Virus record (IMG/VR): IMGVR_UViG_3300025313_000042
Location: 1 to 42,825 of that record
Source of the DNA: a virus
Length of the DNA stretch: 42,825 bases
Direction: 5' to 3' (one strand)
Shown here in pieces: positions 1 through 7,131 of the stretch (positions are counted from its first letter, which is position 1; every line of letters begins with the position of its first letter). The notes below the pieces were generated by a model that made no database searches, was not told the DNA's origin, and saw only the letters and a list, made by a program, of their open reading frames with translations. The position numbers were made by a program, and so were the translations under genes.

Positions 1-134
1 CCTAACATAGGGTGGAGACGTAAGGTCAAGGAAGTTTGCATACAGACACTTACGAGCTGATCTAACCCTTGACTCGCCTATACCATCCCAGAAGCCATCA
101 GGCCAGACTCTCTCTAGCTTCTCACCGTCCTGGA
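1..134. repeat. Terminal repeat closing the circle
   Basis: Bases 1-126 are identical to 42692-42817. The next eight bases contain three differences (127, 130, 133 against 42818, 42821, 42824). This is the overlap of a circular or circularly permuted genome read past its own start, giving a unique length near 42,691 bp. The tail gene on the minus strand reads through the join without a break, which supports the closure. Confidence 0.9.
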
Positions 135-201
135 CCCAGCCAAACTCGGTACAGGGGTACTCATCTCCGTCTATGACTAGGCGGAAGGGTTCAGTGGCCA
201 T
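1..201 (-). CDS. Propeller-like tail protein, N-terminal part (continues at 42691)
   Basis: First 67 codons of the tail gene whose body lies at 41054-42691. From the ATG at 201 the protein begins MATEPFRLVIDGDEYP and stays open to base 1, then continues in frame at 42691. With this start the whole protein has about 612 residues. An in-frame ATG at 294 would add 31 residues. Neither ATG has a convincing ribosome binding site. The 201 start is preferred because the segment above it has a different base composition and because a 58-codon frame, coupled to the upstream gene, ends exactly over this ATG. Role as for the entry at 41054. Confidence 0.7.
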   Translation of the reverse strand, partial: MATEPFRLVIDGDEYPCTEFGWVQDGEKLERVWPDGFWDGIGESRVRSARKCLYANFLDLTSPPYVR

Positions 202-367
202 AATGTGCTGTTCGTACAATGGTCGTGACGGGGGTTGTAATTGTGCGGGTGTACCCAACCACGGGTTTGGGATTACATGGGCCGTGCGGGCCATTGTGGG
301 GGCGGAGATTTGATCCCAGCGTAATTCCGACGGTCCCGAATTGGTGGCATTGGTGGTATGTGGCCAT
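191..367 (-). CDS. Possible 58-residue linker gene, unknown
   Basis: Its ATG overlaps the stop of the 510-residue adaptor gene as TAATG, the coupling style used throughout this operon, and its TGA overlaps the ATG at 201. The product is rich in His, Cys, Pro and Thr, with no recognisable domain. The competing reading is an N-terminal extension of the tail protein from the ATG at 294 in another frame; the two cannot be separated by eye. The stretch is more GC-rich than its neighbours and may be a small insertion. Confidence 0.3.
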   Translation of the reverse strand: MATYHQCHQFGTVGITLGSNLRPHNGPHGPCNPKPVVGYTRTITTPVTTIVRTAHYGH

Positions 368-1899
368 TAATAAGCCTCGGCGTAACTAAGCTGCTCACGA
401 ACGGTTACCTCTCTGCCCCCATACCCTAGCATCTTAGCACGACTAGCTGCACGAATGGCCCAGTGCTTCCAGCTGTTATCCTGACGGTCTCTAAGTATGT
501 TAGAGACGGCCTTGAAGGCTGCATAGTACTTATCACAGACTGTAGTTGAGGAGTCTCCAACTAGCTCAGTAAAGGGACGCTGGACTAGGAAGCCTACGGG
601 GTAGGAACCACAGTTGGCAAACTCCACTCGCAGAGGATTAGCATCACGTTCTGACCTAGTAAATTCATAGTTAAGCTCTGCGTACTGTTGTCTGGATAGT
701 GATATATAACTGTCTGCCACGTCGCTGCTGTAGTGAGGTACATAAGCTACTATCTCCTTCAGTTGGTTTTCTCTAGTCCACCAGCTGGGGACGGCATAAG
801 CCCTGCGACGGTCGGACTGGACTACTACATGAGGACTAAGGATAATGGTACTGGTAGCCTCTGCACCCAACACTTGTATAGCAGCCTGTAGCATACCATC
901 TGGTACGGTTTCCCTAAAGAACACATCAGTGTAGACACGTTCATTAAGAGTAGTGACAGTCTTAAGATTGGCTGCAGTAGCAGTGACTCTACGTAGGATA
1001 ACCTTGCCTGAGCCGGCCGTAACTTTGACGTGGACTAGGACTATCATCTGCTCGTTCTCAGTTACATCAAAGTCCTCAGTCTCAATACCATCATCTGTAG
1101 CTCCAGCGGTAATGGTTAAGGCTCTCTCACCATAAAGTATATCAGCTGGAGTAGTAGTAAAGACCCTAGTACCAGCAGCTACTACATCCCAGTTAGTTAG
1201 ATCAGCACTAGACATATCGGAATCAGTTACCAAGGAAGGGTACCACAGGTGAGGGGCATCTGTACTAACTAAGACTGAATTAATACGCTCCACTACATAG
1301 TCAGGATGCAGTCCCTTGGGATACAGGAAGAAGCTACCAGCAGCATAGGGACCACCAGTAACTGCTGCTGGATCCGCTGCAAAGTTGGGGGAGACTGTAA
1401 GTATGCCGCCTGCCGCAAAGCCGCCATTGTCTACACCTGTTATGAATCCAAAAGGATCATAGCGGACTGTCTCTGCACCCGCCATAGCAGTAGCTGTTGT
1501 TCCCTGATAACCACGTATTACTGTTAACACAGTGGCACTAACTACAGCACGGACCAGCACCTTTTCCAGAGTTGTTCCAATCTCCAGAACATGCCCTACA
1601 GCAATATCAGTTGTACTAGAGACTGTAAGAGTAGTAGTAGTAGCACTATGAGCACCTGTAACAGTCACTGCGGGAGCATACGCTAGTGCTGTTGCATCTT
1701 CTGTTACCTTGATTAGCCTACCATCAAAGCGGTTAGCATTGATTGTGCCTCGATCAAGTAAAGGTGAGGTAATAGTTGTACCGTCTAGGGCTATAGTACC
1801 GTTAATAGGTACAGGTACCATAGCAGTCTCAGGGTCACGCTGACCCAGGATTCTTACTACTTCCTCTTCAATGTCAAGACGAGTACTTGTTGGAGGCAA
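367..1899 (-). CDS. Tail adaptor / head-tail connector-like structural protein (510 aa)
   Basis: Large structural protein between the small basic head-gene cluster and the propeller-like tail protein. The N-terminal part (about 1-150) is Thr/Val/Ala-rich beta sequence with repeats such as TVTGAHSATTTTLTV. The middle resembles a carbohydrate-binding beta sandwich, and the C-terminal third is helical (KYYAAFKAVSNILRDRQ). That helical end and the gene position suggest the role of a podoviral tail tubular A / adaptor protein. The start is TTG at 1899, directly after the TAG of the 26-codon gene, with GTGAGGAAG as ribosome binding site. Function is inferred from position; the family is not recognised. 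Confidence 0.6.
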   Translation of the reverse strand: MPPTSTRLDIEEEVVRILGQRDPETAMVPVPINGTIALDGTTITSPLLDRGTINANRFDGRLIKVTEDATALAYAPAVTVTGAHSATTTTLTVSSTTDIAVGHVLEIGTTLEKVLVRAVVSATVLTVIRGYQGTTATAMAGAETVRYDPFGFITGVDNGGFAAGGILTVSPNFAADPAAVTGGPYAAGSFFLYPKGLHPDYVVERINSVLVSTDAPHLWYPSLVTDSDMSSADLTNWDVVAAGTRVFTTTPADILYGERALTITAGATDDGIETEDFDVTENEQMIVLVHVKVTAGSGKVILRRVTATAANLKTVTTLNERVYTDVFFRETVPDGMLQAAIQVLGAEATSTIILSPHVVVQSDRRRAYAVPSWWTRENQLKEIVAYVPHYSSDVADSYISLSRQQYAELNYEFTRSERDANPLRVEFANCGSYPVGFLVQRPFTELVGDSSTTVCDKYYAAFKAVSNILRDRQDNSWKHWAIRAASRAKMLGYGGREVTVREQLSYAEAY

Positions 1900-1980
1900 C
1901 TACTTCCTCACTCTTCTTACCTTACAGTCACTAAATGAGTCACTCCAAAAGAAAGCTACTTCTCCATCTGCGTCAGACAT
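1900..1980 (-). CDS. 26-residue small protein, unknown
   Basis: Starts at an ATG that overlaps the stop of the 56-residue gene (ATGTCTGA) and ends with TAG directly against the TTG of the adaptor gene. The sequence is MSDADGEVAFFWSDSF followed by a basic tail. It is tightly packed in a coupled series, which is the main reason to call it a gene. The segment also carries the ribosome binding site of the next gene, so a translational-coupling leader is an alternative. Confidence 0.4.
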   Translation of the reverse strand: MSDADGEVAFFWSDSFSDCKVRRVRK

Positions 1981-2143
1981 TACTTTTTGCTTTCTTACCT
2001 GTAGGTGCCCAGCCATGTTCTAAAGCCTTAAGTAAATTCATCTGACGATGGGCCTTGGCTGGAGTTGTAGACTTTGCCTTGACTCCATGCGGTGATGTAA
2101 CTCTGACTCTACCTCTGCCTGCACTACTTGTCTTATAAGGCAT
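1973..2143 (-). CDS. Small basic head-region protein (56 aa)
   Basis: Strongly basic protein; the centre reads AKAHRQMNLLKALEHGWAPT and ends in GKKAKSN. Short Lys-rich proteins ending in HGWxPTGK are seen in other phage structural operons, but the role is not known. The ATG overlaps the TGA of the preceding 39-residue gene (TGATG) and its own stop overlaps the next ATG. The shape suggests a DNA- or virion-associated peptide. Confidence 0.6.
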   Translation of the reverse strand: MPYKTSSAGRGRVRVTSPHGVKAKSTTPAKAHRQMNLLKALEHGWAPTGKKAKSNV

Positions 2144-2262
2144 CAGCGTGGCCCTGGATAGCTACGGGGAGGCTTCACGGTTGGCTTCCTAACTGGCTTC
2201 TTAACGGGTGGCTTGGCTTTGTCAACTCTCGGAGTATAACCAACTCTCTTCCCATGTGCCAT
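2143..2262 (-). CDS. 39-residue Lys/Pro repeat protein
   Basis: Begins at an ATG that overlaps the TAA of the 158-residue gene (TAATG). After MAHGKRVGYTPRVDKAK it consists of near-repeats of K-P-x-V-K (KPPVKKPVRKPTVKPP), a disordered, highly basic tail like those of histone- or protamine-like peptides. It may bind DNA or an acidic virion protein. No family assignment. Confidence 0.55.
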   Translation of the reverse strand: MAHGKRVGYTPRVDKAKPPVKKPVRKPTVKPPRSYPGPR

Positions 2263-2738
2263 TATGCTAACCTTCCATCTTCTGTTATAGGCTCGTACCA
2301 GACATCAAATACAAGAACACCAGACGTAATGTCAGCAGTACCTACTGTAAGGATTAGATTGGCTGAAATAGCATGGTTAGCAGCAGCCGTAGTGGCACCA
2401 CCAGCTGCTGCCTTACCAAAAGACACACCACCTGCAACAGGTGTAGCACCAGCCCACCACTCATTAGAATCAATATCGAGGGCAGCCGCAATGACAGGGA
2501 TTATAAGAGCTGTGTTACCAACTGGTCCAAACGACAAAGTAGGAGCACCAGCACTTCCTAGGAGTGTGGTACAGAAGCAGGTTAGCTGCTCAATGAAGAC
2601 TCTGCCTGTAACGGTGAAAACTGTGACGGTGCCTACTGGCCCATGCGTCGCATCAAACTCTACTACTGACCTGATACGAGCCCGTAGATCACGACGGGCT
2701 ACATTGGGATTACGTATGACAGTATTAGTGACAGTCAT
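2262..2738 (-). CDS. Probable virion beta-rich protein (158 aa)
   Basis: Almost wholly beta and small-residue sequence (GTVTVFTVTGRVFIEQLTCF, then SANLILTVGTADITSG) without charged clusters, as in phage decoration, cement or minor structural proteins. It lies between a zinc-site protein and the small basic genes. ATGA overlap with the upstream gene indicates coupling. No catalytic motif is seen and the exact virion role is unknown. Confidence 0.6.
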   Translation of the reverse strand: MTVTNTVIRNPNVARRDLRARIRSVVEFDATHGPVGTVTVFTVTGRVFIEQLTCFCTTLLGSAGAPTLSFGPVGNTALIIPVIAAALDIDSNEWWAGATPVAGGVSFGKAAAGGATTAAANHAISANLILTVGTADITSGVLVFDVWYEPITEDGRLA

Positions 2739-3304
2739 TTTGTAGCTGCCTTCGGCGCATTACCAGCAGTCTGAGCTATGGCCAAGGTTGCTTCTAGCTG
2801 ACGCTCCGCACGAGCAATGGTCTCAGTCTCCTTTTGCTCCATAAGAAACTCCTGATACATTGCCCACTCTGACTTGTGACGGTGCAGACCATGCATACGC
2901 TTAGAATAGGCGTTAGCTAGATGGTCAGCATTACAGGTAGCGCCTCCTAGGCCAATCTGCTCTAGGATCACACGGTCAGGAGCCTTGGGGTGTAGGAAGC
3001 ACTTGACCTCACCTAGCTTGTACTCAGGCGCTTCATTCTTGAAGGCTGTAAACATAAAGCCACCTGTCTCAGGGATACGCTTGTTAAGGGTAGCCACCAT
3101 GAGATTACGAGGGATACGTAGAGGCTCACCATCTACCATAGAGTAGATAGTCACTTTCTGACGCTTAGGAGAAACCTCCTGGAACACAATCTCAGGCTGC
3201 TCTGCCGACCCTACCTCACCTTGTAGCTCACTTACTTGGCCCAGTAGATCCCTGGCCTGCTGGGCTCTCTGCGCTGGATTAAATGCTTCAGTTGGACTTG
3301 TCAT
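2735..3304 (-). CDS. Structural-operon protein with a CxH-type metal site (189 aa)
   Basis: The N-terminal 45 residues are Gln/Glu-rich and helical. The middle carries KCFLHPKAPDRVILEQIGLG, then C..DH, then HGLHRHKSEW, a Cys/His set that could bind one zinc. The C-terminal 40 residues are a charged helix (QKETETIARAERQLEATL). Ribosome binding site AAAGGAGCG lies before the ATG at 3304, and the gene overlaps the upstream one by 17 bp. Family and role unknown. Confidence 0.6.
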   Translation of the reverse strand: MTSPTEAFNPAQRAQQARDLLGQVSELQGEVGSAEQPEIVFQEVSPKRQKVTIYSMVDGEPLRIPRNLMVATLNKRIPETGGFMFTAFKNEAPEYKLGEVKCFLHPKAPDRVILEQIGLGGATCNADHLANAYSKRMHGLHRHKSEWAMYQEFLMEQKETETIARAERQLEATLAIAQTAGNAPKAATK

Positions 3305-3728
3305 TGTATCGCTCCTTTAACTGCCGCCTAGCAGTAGCTCTACTGAAGGCATTGCGCTGGACTTTCACCATCGGCCCCATTACTGACCTGTTAAGAACTG
3401 CTAAGGTCTCCTTCTCTAGAAGATCTAGATGGTCCTGGATTAAGGTGGACTCAGCTAGCATTTCCTTACTACGATTAGCCCAATACCTGTCGTGACGGTT
3501 CTTTTCTGCATAGTATTGAAGCTGGGCAACTGTATCATCTCCATAGCTAGGCATAACTATTGGGACTACATCAGGAAAGTCCTCCTCGGCACCTAAGTCA
3601 GTACGATACTGGGCTATAGCATCACCACGGATCACCCAGATCTTCTGTAACCAGCGGCCATGCTCTGGGCCTTCAAAGATACCGTAGGCTGGTTCATCTG
3701 GGTATATCTTATCTGTTACTATTTTCAT
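3288..3728 (-). CDS. Hypothetical structural-operon protein (146 aa)
   Basis: The start chosen is the ATG at 3728 (MKIVTDKIYPDEPAYG), inside the end of the 53-residue gene; an ATG at 3761 would add 11 residues but lies deeper in the upstream gene. The first half is beta-rich (EHGRWLQKIWVIRGD); the second half is a long charged helix (AESTLIQDHLDLLEKETLAV) with a basic end. No domain recognised. Confidence 0.6.
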   Translation of the reverse strand: MKIVTDKIYPDEPAYGIFEGPEHGRWLQKIWVIRGDAIAQYRTDLGAEEDFPDVVPIVMPSYGDDTVAQLQYYAEKNRHDRYWANRSKEMLAESTLIQDHLDLLEKETLAVLNRSVMGPMVKVQRNAFSRATARRQLKERYNDKSN

Positions 3729-3870
3729 AGCCCATTCTCTTCCTATGACGCTCCCTGGCATCTAACAGCTTTTGCTCGTTCTCAGCTACCCTGTCCCAGT
3801 GAGCCTTCTCCCGCTCCTCAAAGTCCTCGTCGGACTCGTCAGGATGCTGTGGTTCCCTTATCTCAAGCAC
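3709..3870 (-). CDS. Acidic coiled-coil peptide (53 aa)
   Basis: Starts at GTG 3870, overlapping the TGA of the methyltransferase gene, and overlaps the next gene by 20 bp. Composition is extremely charged: Glu/Asp-rich for the first 25 residues (QHPDESDEDFEEREKAHW), then Lys/Arg-rich, as in a short single helix. It fills a gap that would otherwise have no coding function. Possibly a chaperone or assembly peptide; unknown. Confidence 0.55.
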   Translation of the reverse strand: MLEIREPQHPDESDEDFEEREKAHWDRVAENEQKLLDARERHRKRMGYENSNR

Positions 3871-4561
3871 GTTGCCACTCCTGCGACATGGCCGCTAACA
3901 GCGCTACCCTATTGGGAGTTAGTACATGTGCATGCTTTCGTCTGGTTAGCTCCTTAGCCCAAGGGTCTACACTGTGATACCAAGCTGTAGCTGTAGGCCA
4001 CTGACTGTTAATTTTGTCGTAAGCCTTTAGGAATACTTCCTGCAACTCTGGGTCAGCAGTCTTGCCTGTCCAAATGTCAGCTATAACAGTATTGAAGGTA
4101 GTACCTGACCAGTCAAGATCAAAGAAGTCGCCTTGCCTTAGTTCAAAGCGACCATCCAGATTAAGCTGCTCCCAGACCATCTCAATTACTTCAGGCTGAC
4201 GCTCACAGACCACTACTGACTCTACGTTGGAGTTCTTGGCAAGCGGCCTCAGAACAAGTCCTAAGCCCAAGCCTAGGACTAGGACTCGCCCCGAGGCCAG
4301 CTTACCGTAGTTAGCCATAGCATACCAATATGGCGGCTGGTCAGTCATCCAGTCATGCCAGACACCATCATCATCTTGCTGCTGCAGGAAGGTTTCTTTA
4401 GCTGAGGCTACGCGAACGTAGTCCATACCACCCTGCTTGTACATAGGGTAGGCTACAGGCTTTGACTGGTAGCGATGGACAATCCTCCACCTACCAACTT
4501 GGACCTCCTTGAGGTCGGTAGGTGGTTCCCAGCGGACTGCCTTAGGCTTAACTTCCAGCAA
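3863..4561 (-). CDS. SAM-dependent methyltransferase-like protein (232 aa)
   Basis: Rossmann-fold methyltransferase related to the spermidine-synthase type: glycine-rich motif I GRVLVLGLGLGLVLRPLA near residues 91-108, acidic cofactor residue in VVVCERQPEV, and motif IV-like NTVIADIWTG near residue 157. The N-terminal 60 residues form a beta-rich lead-in. TTG start at 4561 after GGGAAAGG, overlapping the fibre-chaperone gene by 14 bp. It stands among virion genes rather than with the DNA modification enzyme, so its substrate could be a virion protein or a small molecule; the substrate cannot be read from sequence. Confidence 0.7.
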   Translation of the reverse strand: MLEVKPKAVRWEPPTDLKEVQVGRWRIVHRYQSKPVAYPMYKQGGMDYVRVASAKETFLQQQDDDGVWHDWMTDQPPYWYAMANYGKLASGRVLVLGLGLGLVLRPLAKNSNVESVVVCERQPEVIEMVWEQLNLDGRFELRQGDFFDLDWSGTTFNTVIADIWTGKTADPELQEVFLKAYDKINSQWPTATAWYHSVDPWAKELTRRKHAHVLTPNRVALLAAMSQEWQRA

Positions 4562-5132
4562 GCCTTTCCCTCAGTTCCTGATTCTCTCTGTGTAAAGCCT
4601 GAATAGCAGCTACACATAGACCAAAGGCTGAAACAGGACTAAAGATACGGCCCTTATGGTGCATAGCCTCTGGGAGTTCCTCGGCTAAGACGCCAACGTA
4701 CTCAGTATCATGGTCACCTGTGGTACTAATACGCTCCTCAGTTTCTTCAGGACGCTTATACTGGAACCTATGGACTGTAACTTCCAGTAACTTGGCTAGA
4801 GCATCCTCAGGGCTAAGTTGGCCTAGTAACTTCTTGGCAGCAGCATATGAGGCAGCAGCCTCCCAAGTAAGAACACCTGCGCCATCAGTCTGTAGCTGCT
4901 CACCAGCAGTGCCATCATCTGGAGGTACAGTATAAGGAATACCTCCCAAGGTAACAGCGGCACTTGTTACTACCAGTGCCCCTGTAACTGATAATGCACC
5001 AGGCAAGGATACAGCATTACCTGCTAATGTAGCTGCTAGAATCCCATCATCATAAAGCTCAGTCTGACCATTCACCTGATCGTCAAATACGCCACTGTAT
5101 CTGAGTCCATATGGAGTTGATCTGTTAGTCAC
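4548..5132 (-). CDS. Short tail spike/fibre protein with S74-type chaperone domain (194 aa)
   Basis: Residues 1-90 are Gly/Thr/Val beta sequence typical of a fibre stalk. Residues from about 95 on follow the layout of the peptidase S74 intramolecular chaperone: helix KKLLGQLSPEDALAKLL, then HRFQYK, then EYVGVLAEELPEAM, then a long C-terminal helix ending AIQALHRENQELRERL. The usual Ser-Asp-x-Arg-x-Lys start of the S74 protease is not visible, so self-cleavage may be lost while the trimerising role is kept. GTG start after AAAGGAATC. Confidence 0.7.
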   Translation of the reverse strand: MTNRSTPYGLRYSGVFDDQVNGQTELYDDGILAATLAGNAVSLPGALSVTGALVVTSAAVTLGGIPYTVPPDDGTAGEQLQTDGAGVLTWEAAASYAAAKKLLGQLSPEDALAKLLEVTVHRFQYKRPEETEERISTTGDHDTEYVGVLAEELPEAMHHKGRIFSPVSAFGLCVAAIQALHRENQELRERLAGS

Positions 5133-5153
5133 TACGATTCCTTTCTAAGTGGC

Positions 5154-5175
5154 TGAGGGGGCCGAAGCCCCCTCA
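5154..5175 (-). other. UUCG-capped RNA hairpin between late genes
   Basis: A perfect 9-bp stem (TGAGGGGGC with GCCCCCTCA) closed in minus-strand RNA by the extra-stable UUCG tetraloop. It lies in the 51-bp gap between the ConA-like gene and the fibre gene. No U-run follows on the minus strand, so it is more likely an RNA stability or processing element, or a partial attenuator, than a full terminator. Confidence 0.65.
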
Positions 5176-5183
5176 CTACTAAA

Positions 5184-5957
5184 CTAGAATCTCCAGTCTC
5201 TTCCACCCTCTGCGTAGAAGTAGTCCACTTCTAGAACACGAGCATTGGCCGAACGATTCTCAAGCATCAGAACAGCAAAGAACAAGTCTGTGGTTGTTAA
5301 GAGAGTACCTGTTGAGAACCTCTTAATCAGCCTCAACTTATTATGTATGCTATCTGAGCTGATATGGCCTGAGTCACCTAGCCAGCACTCAGCGGAGCCA
5401 TCCTCATTAAGGATAACTTCAGCCTCAAACCAACGGTCTGCGGTAAGTGTAGCATTGGCCCTGGTGCCATTAGCTGAATCACTGATGGCTGCCGAACCAT
5501 CACCCATAACCGCTCGGAAGTCATCAGTAGTGCCATCAACATCATAGTTGAAGCCTACCATACCACCTGGGTTATAGGTCATTGTAGCTGTGGCAAACTC
5601 CGCAGGCATCACAGGAGTGTCCAGGGCCATAGTCTCAGCAAACCCAACGAAGATAGCACAGTCTACGTTGGAGTACTTAAACCTTGACCGCATAACTACC
5701 TTACCATCACGGGGGGCAAATTTACCTGCAACTAGTGCTGCGTTATCGTTGTCACCCGTGTCTGAGGTGATAGCTAGAACTCCACAGGACTCATCTACAG
5801 TTGTGGCAAAGGTGCCTTCATTAACTGAGGTAAAGCCTATACCATCATCCAGGGGAGCTACAAGGTTAGCAGCGCCCCAAACAATACTGTCATAGAGACC
5901 AGTAAAGTCACTACCAACCCAGACCCTACCACTGCCTATTGTTAATCCAGTTGCCAT
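5184..5957 (-). CDS. Concanavalin/LamG-like virion protein (257 aa)
   Basis: Jelly-roll style sequence. Short N-terminal arm, then FAPRDGKVVMRSRFKYSNVD and AIFVGFAETMALD, and the typical ADRWFEAEVILNEDGSAECW strand pair of LamG/concanavalin-like lectin folds; it ends in ARVLEVDYFYAEGG. Such proteins are capsid decorations or glycan-binding parts. Strong site AAAGGGAAAACA before the ATG. Fold assignment is by pattern only. Confidence 0.65.
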   Translation of the reverse strand: MATGLTIGSGRVWVGSDFTGLYDSIVWGAANLVAPLDDGIGFTSVNEGTFATTVDESCGVLAITSDTGDNDNAALVAGKFAPRDGKVVMRSRFKYSNVDCAIFVGFAETMALDTPVMPAEFATATMTYNPGGMVGFNYDVDGTTDDFRAVMGDGSAAISDSANGTRANATLTADRWFEAEVILNEDGSAECWLGDSGHISSDSIHNKLRLIKRFSTGTLLTTTDLFFAVLMLENRSANARVLEVDYFYAEGGRDWRF

Positions 5958-6007
5958 TGTTTTCCCTTTCTAAAGGATTCCTTCTCACAGCTCCCGCCAT
6001 GAGAACT

Positions 6008-6235
6008 TTAGAGTTGCTTCTTTGTGGTCCTAGTAGAGCTAGTAGGAAAGTGCTTGCTAGGCGCTACCTTACTAAACTCCGCCGGCGCCACTGGTGGCTT
6101 GTCAGCTTTGGCTCGACTGACAAGCCTGGATAACGTTTGTCGGTCTTCACCTGATAGAGAGCTATGCCCGCCTGCAAGGAGAGCCTCAGCAGCACCCACA
6201 TCACCAGCGTCCACGACTTCCTTAACAGTAGCCAT
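6008..6235 (-). CDS. Small helical protein after capsid gene (75 aa)
   Basis: Begins 2 bp after the capsid stop. The N-terminal half is helical and hydrophobic (VKEVVDAGDVGAAEALLAGG, then TLSRLVSRAKA); the C-terminal half is Lys/Pro/Thr-rich and disordered. It may be a capsid-binding or completion peptide. No family recognised. Confidence 0.55.
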   Translation of the reverse strand: MATVKEVVDAGDVGAAEALLAGGHSSLSGEDRQTLSRLVSRAKADKPPVAPAEFSKVAPSKHFPTSSTRTTKKQL

Positions 6236-6237
6236 GA

Positions 6238-7113
6238 CTAACTAGTCGGAGCGGTTGCGTCACTCAGATGGGCAAAGGCCCAGTTGCCTGCACTGCGCTC
6301 ACCGAAGCCATACTCATCAGTCATGAACTGCTCGTCAGCACCACCACCATAGGCTGGGTCACGACGCATCTCAGACTTGATACCCATGCCTAAGACGCAG
6401 ACTACAGCTTCCTTTGAGTGCGTAGCTCCCCTAGCGTTTGGAGTGGCATCAACTACAATGTTGCCATCTTCGAATACATTGGAGTTAGCTATACTACCTC
6501 GGAAGCCCTTACGGAAGGTTTCCTCAGTCATACCTACTGGAACTGCGTAAGTACCCACACCTGCTAGAATCTCGTCCTGAATGTCTTTAATCTGGAAGCC
6601 ATGCAGGACGGAGAAGATAGGCGCTGAGCTTGGTTCAGTTACGTTAGAGCCAATTCGACTGACTGCAGCGGTAACATGGCCAAAGGACATAGGGTTACCA
6701 GAGCCTGGACTTGCACCTGTGCCAAAGGTAGAGAACAGGTCCAGATAGTCTTCATCCTTCTTACGGCCCATAGCGTTACCTGCTAGAGCCCCAAACTTAC
6801 TGGTAACTACTGAAGCAATGCGTCGATAGGTGCGGTCAGTAATCTTGATAAGAATCTGGCTCATAGTCGGCGTTATGCTAAACAGGGTGTCAGCAATACT
6901 CTGAGCGTTTTCGTTACGGGTTGTCTCAGTAATATCCTGACTCTGCAACTGGGCAAGGCTAATCTCATTCCAACTCAGGCCCTCACCCTTAGCCTGGTCT
7001 CGTATATCACAGGTTCTCCTGTAAGTCCCCTCATACTCGCGGACTAGTCTGGCGTCCGCTACTACATATGGCTGGGACTCGGTAAGAGAACCAGTGGTGG
7101 TCTCACCAGCGAT
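6238..7113 (-). CDS. Major capsid protein, apparent ATC start (291 aa)
   Basis: Follows the scaffold gene and has the compact alpha/beta composition of phage capsids, with DRTYRRIASVVTSKFGALAG, AMGRKKDEDYLDLF, FGHVTAAVSRI, VLHGFQIKDIQDEILAG and TEETFRKGFRGS in order. The frame is open from the scaffold stop and contains no ATG, GTG or TTG before a TTG at 6948, which would remove about 55 well-formed residues (including ADARLVREYEGTYRRT). The sensible N-terminus is AGETTTGSL, preceded by ATC at 7113-7111, six bases after AGAAAGG. Either ATC is used as a start or ATG has been changed at one base. See findings. Confidence 0.8.
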   Translation of the reverse strand: MAGETTTGSLTESQPYVVADARLVREYEGTYRRTCDIRDQAKGEGLSWNEISLAQLQSQDITETTRNENAQSIADTLFSITPTMSQILIKITDRTYRRIASVVTSKFGALAGNAMGRKKDEDYLDLFSTFGTGASPGSGNPMSFGHVTAAVSRIGSNVTEPSSAPIFSVLHGFQIKDIQDEILAGVGTYAVPVGMTEETFRKGFRGSIANSNVFEDGNIVVDATPNARGATHSKEAVVCVLGMGIKSEMRRDPAYGGGADEQFMTDEYGFGERSAGNWAFAHLSDATAPTS

Positions 7114-7131
7114 GTCACACCTTTCTTTCTA

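Noticed and set aside
2128-2745. 205-codon frame on the plus strand
   Set aside because: Antisense to four coupled late genes with ribosome sites and overlapping stops; its translation has no domain features.
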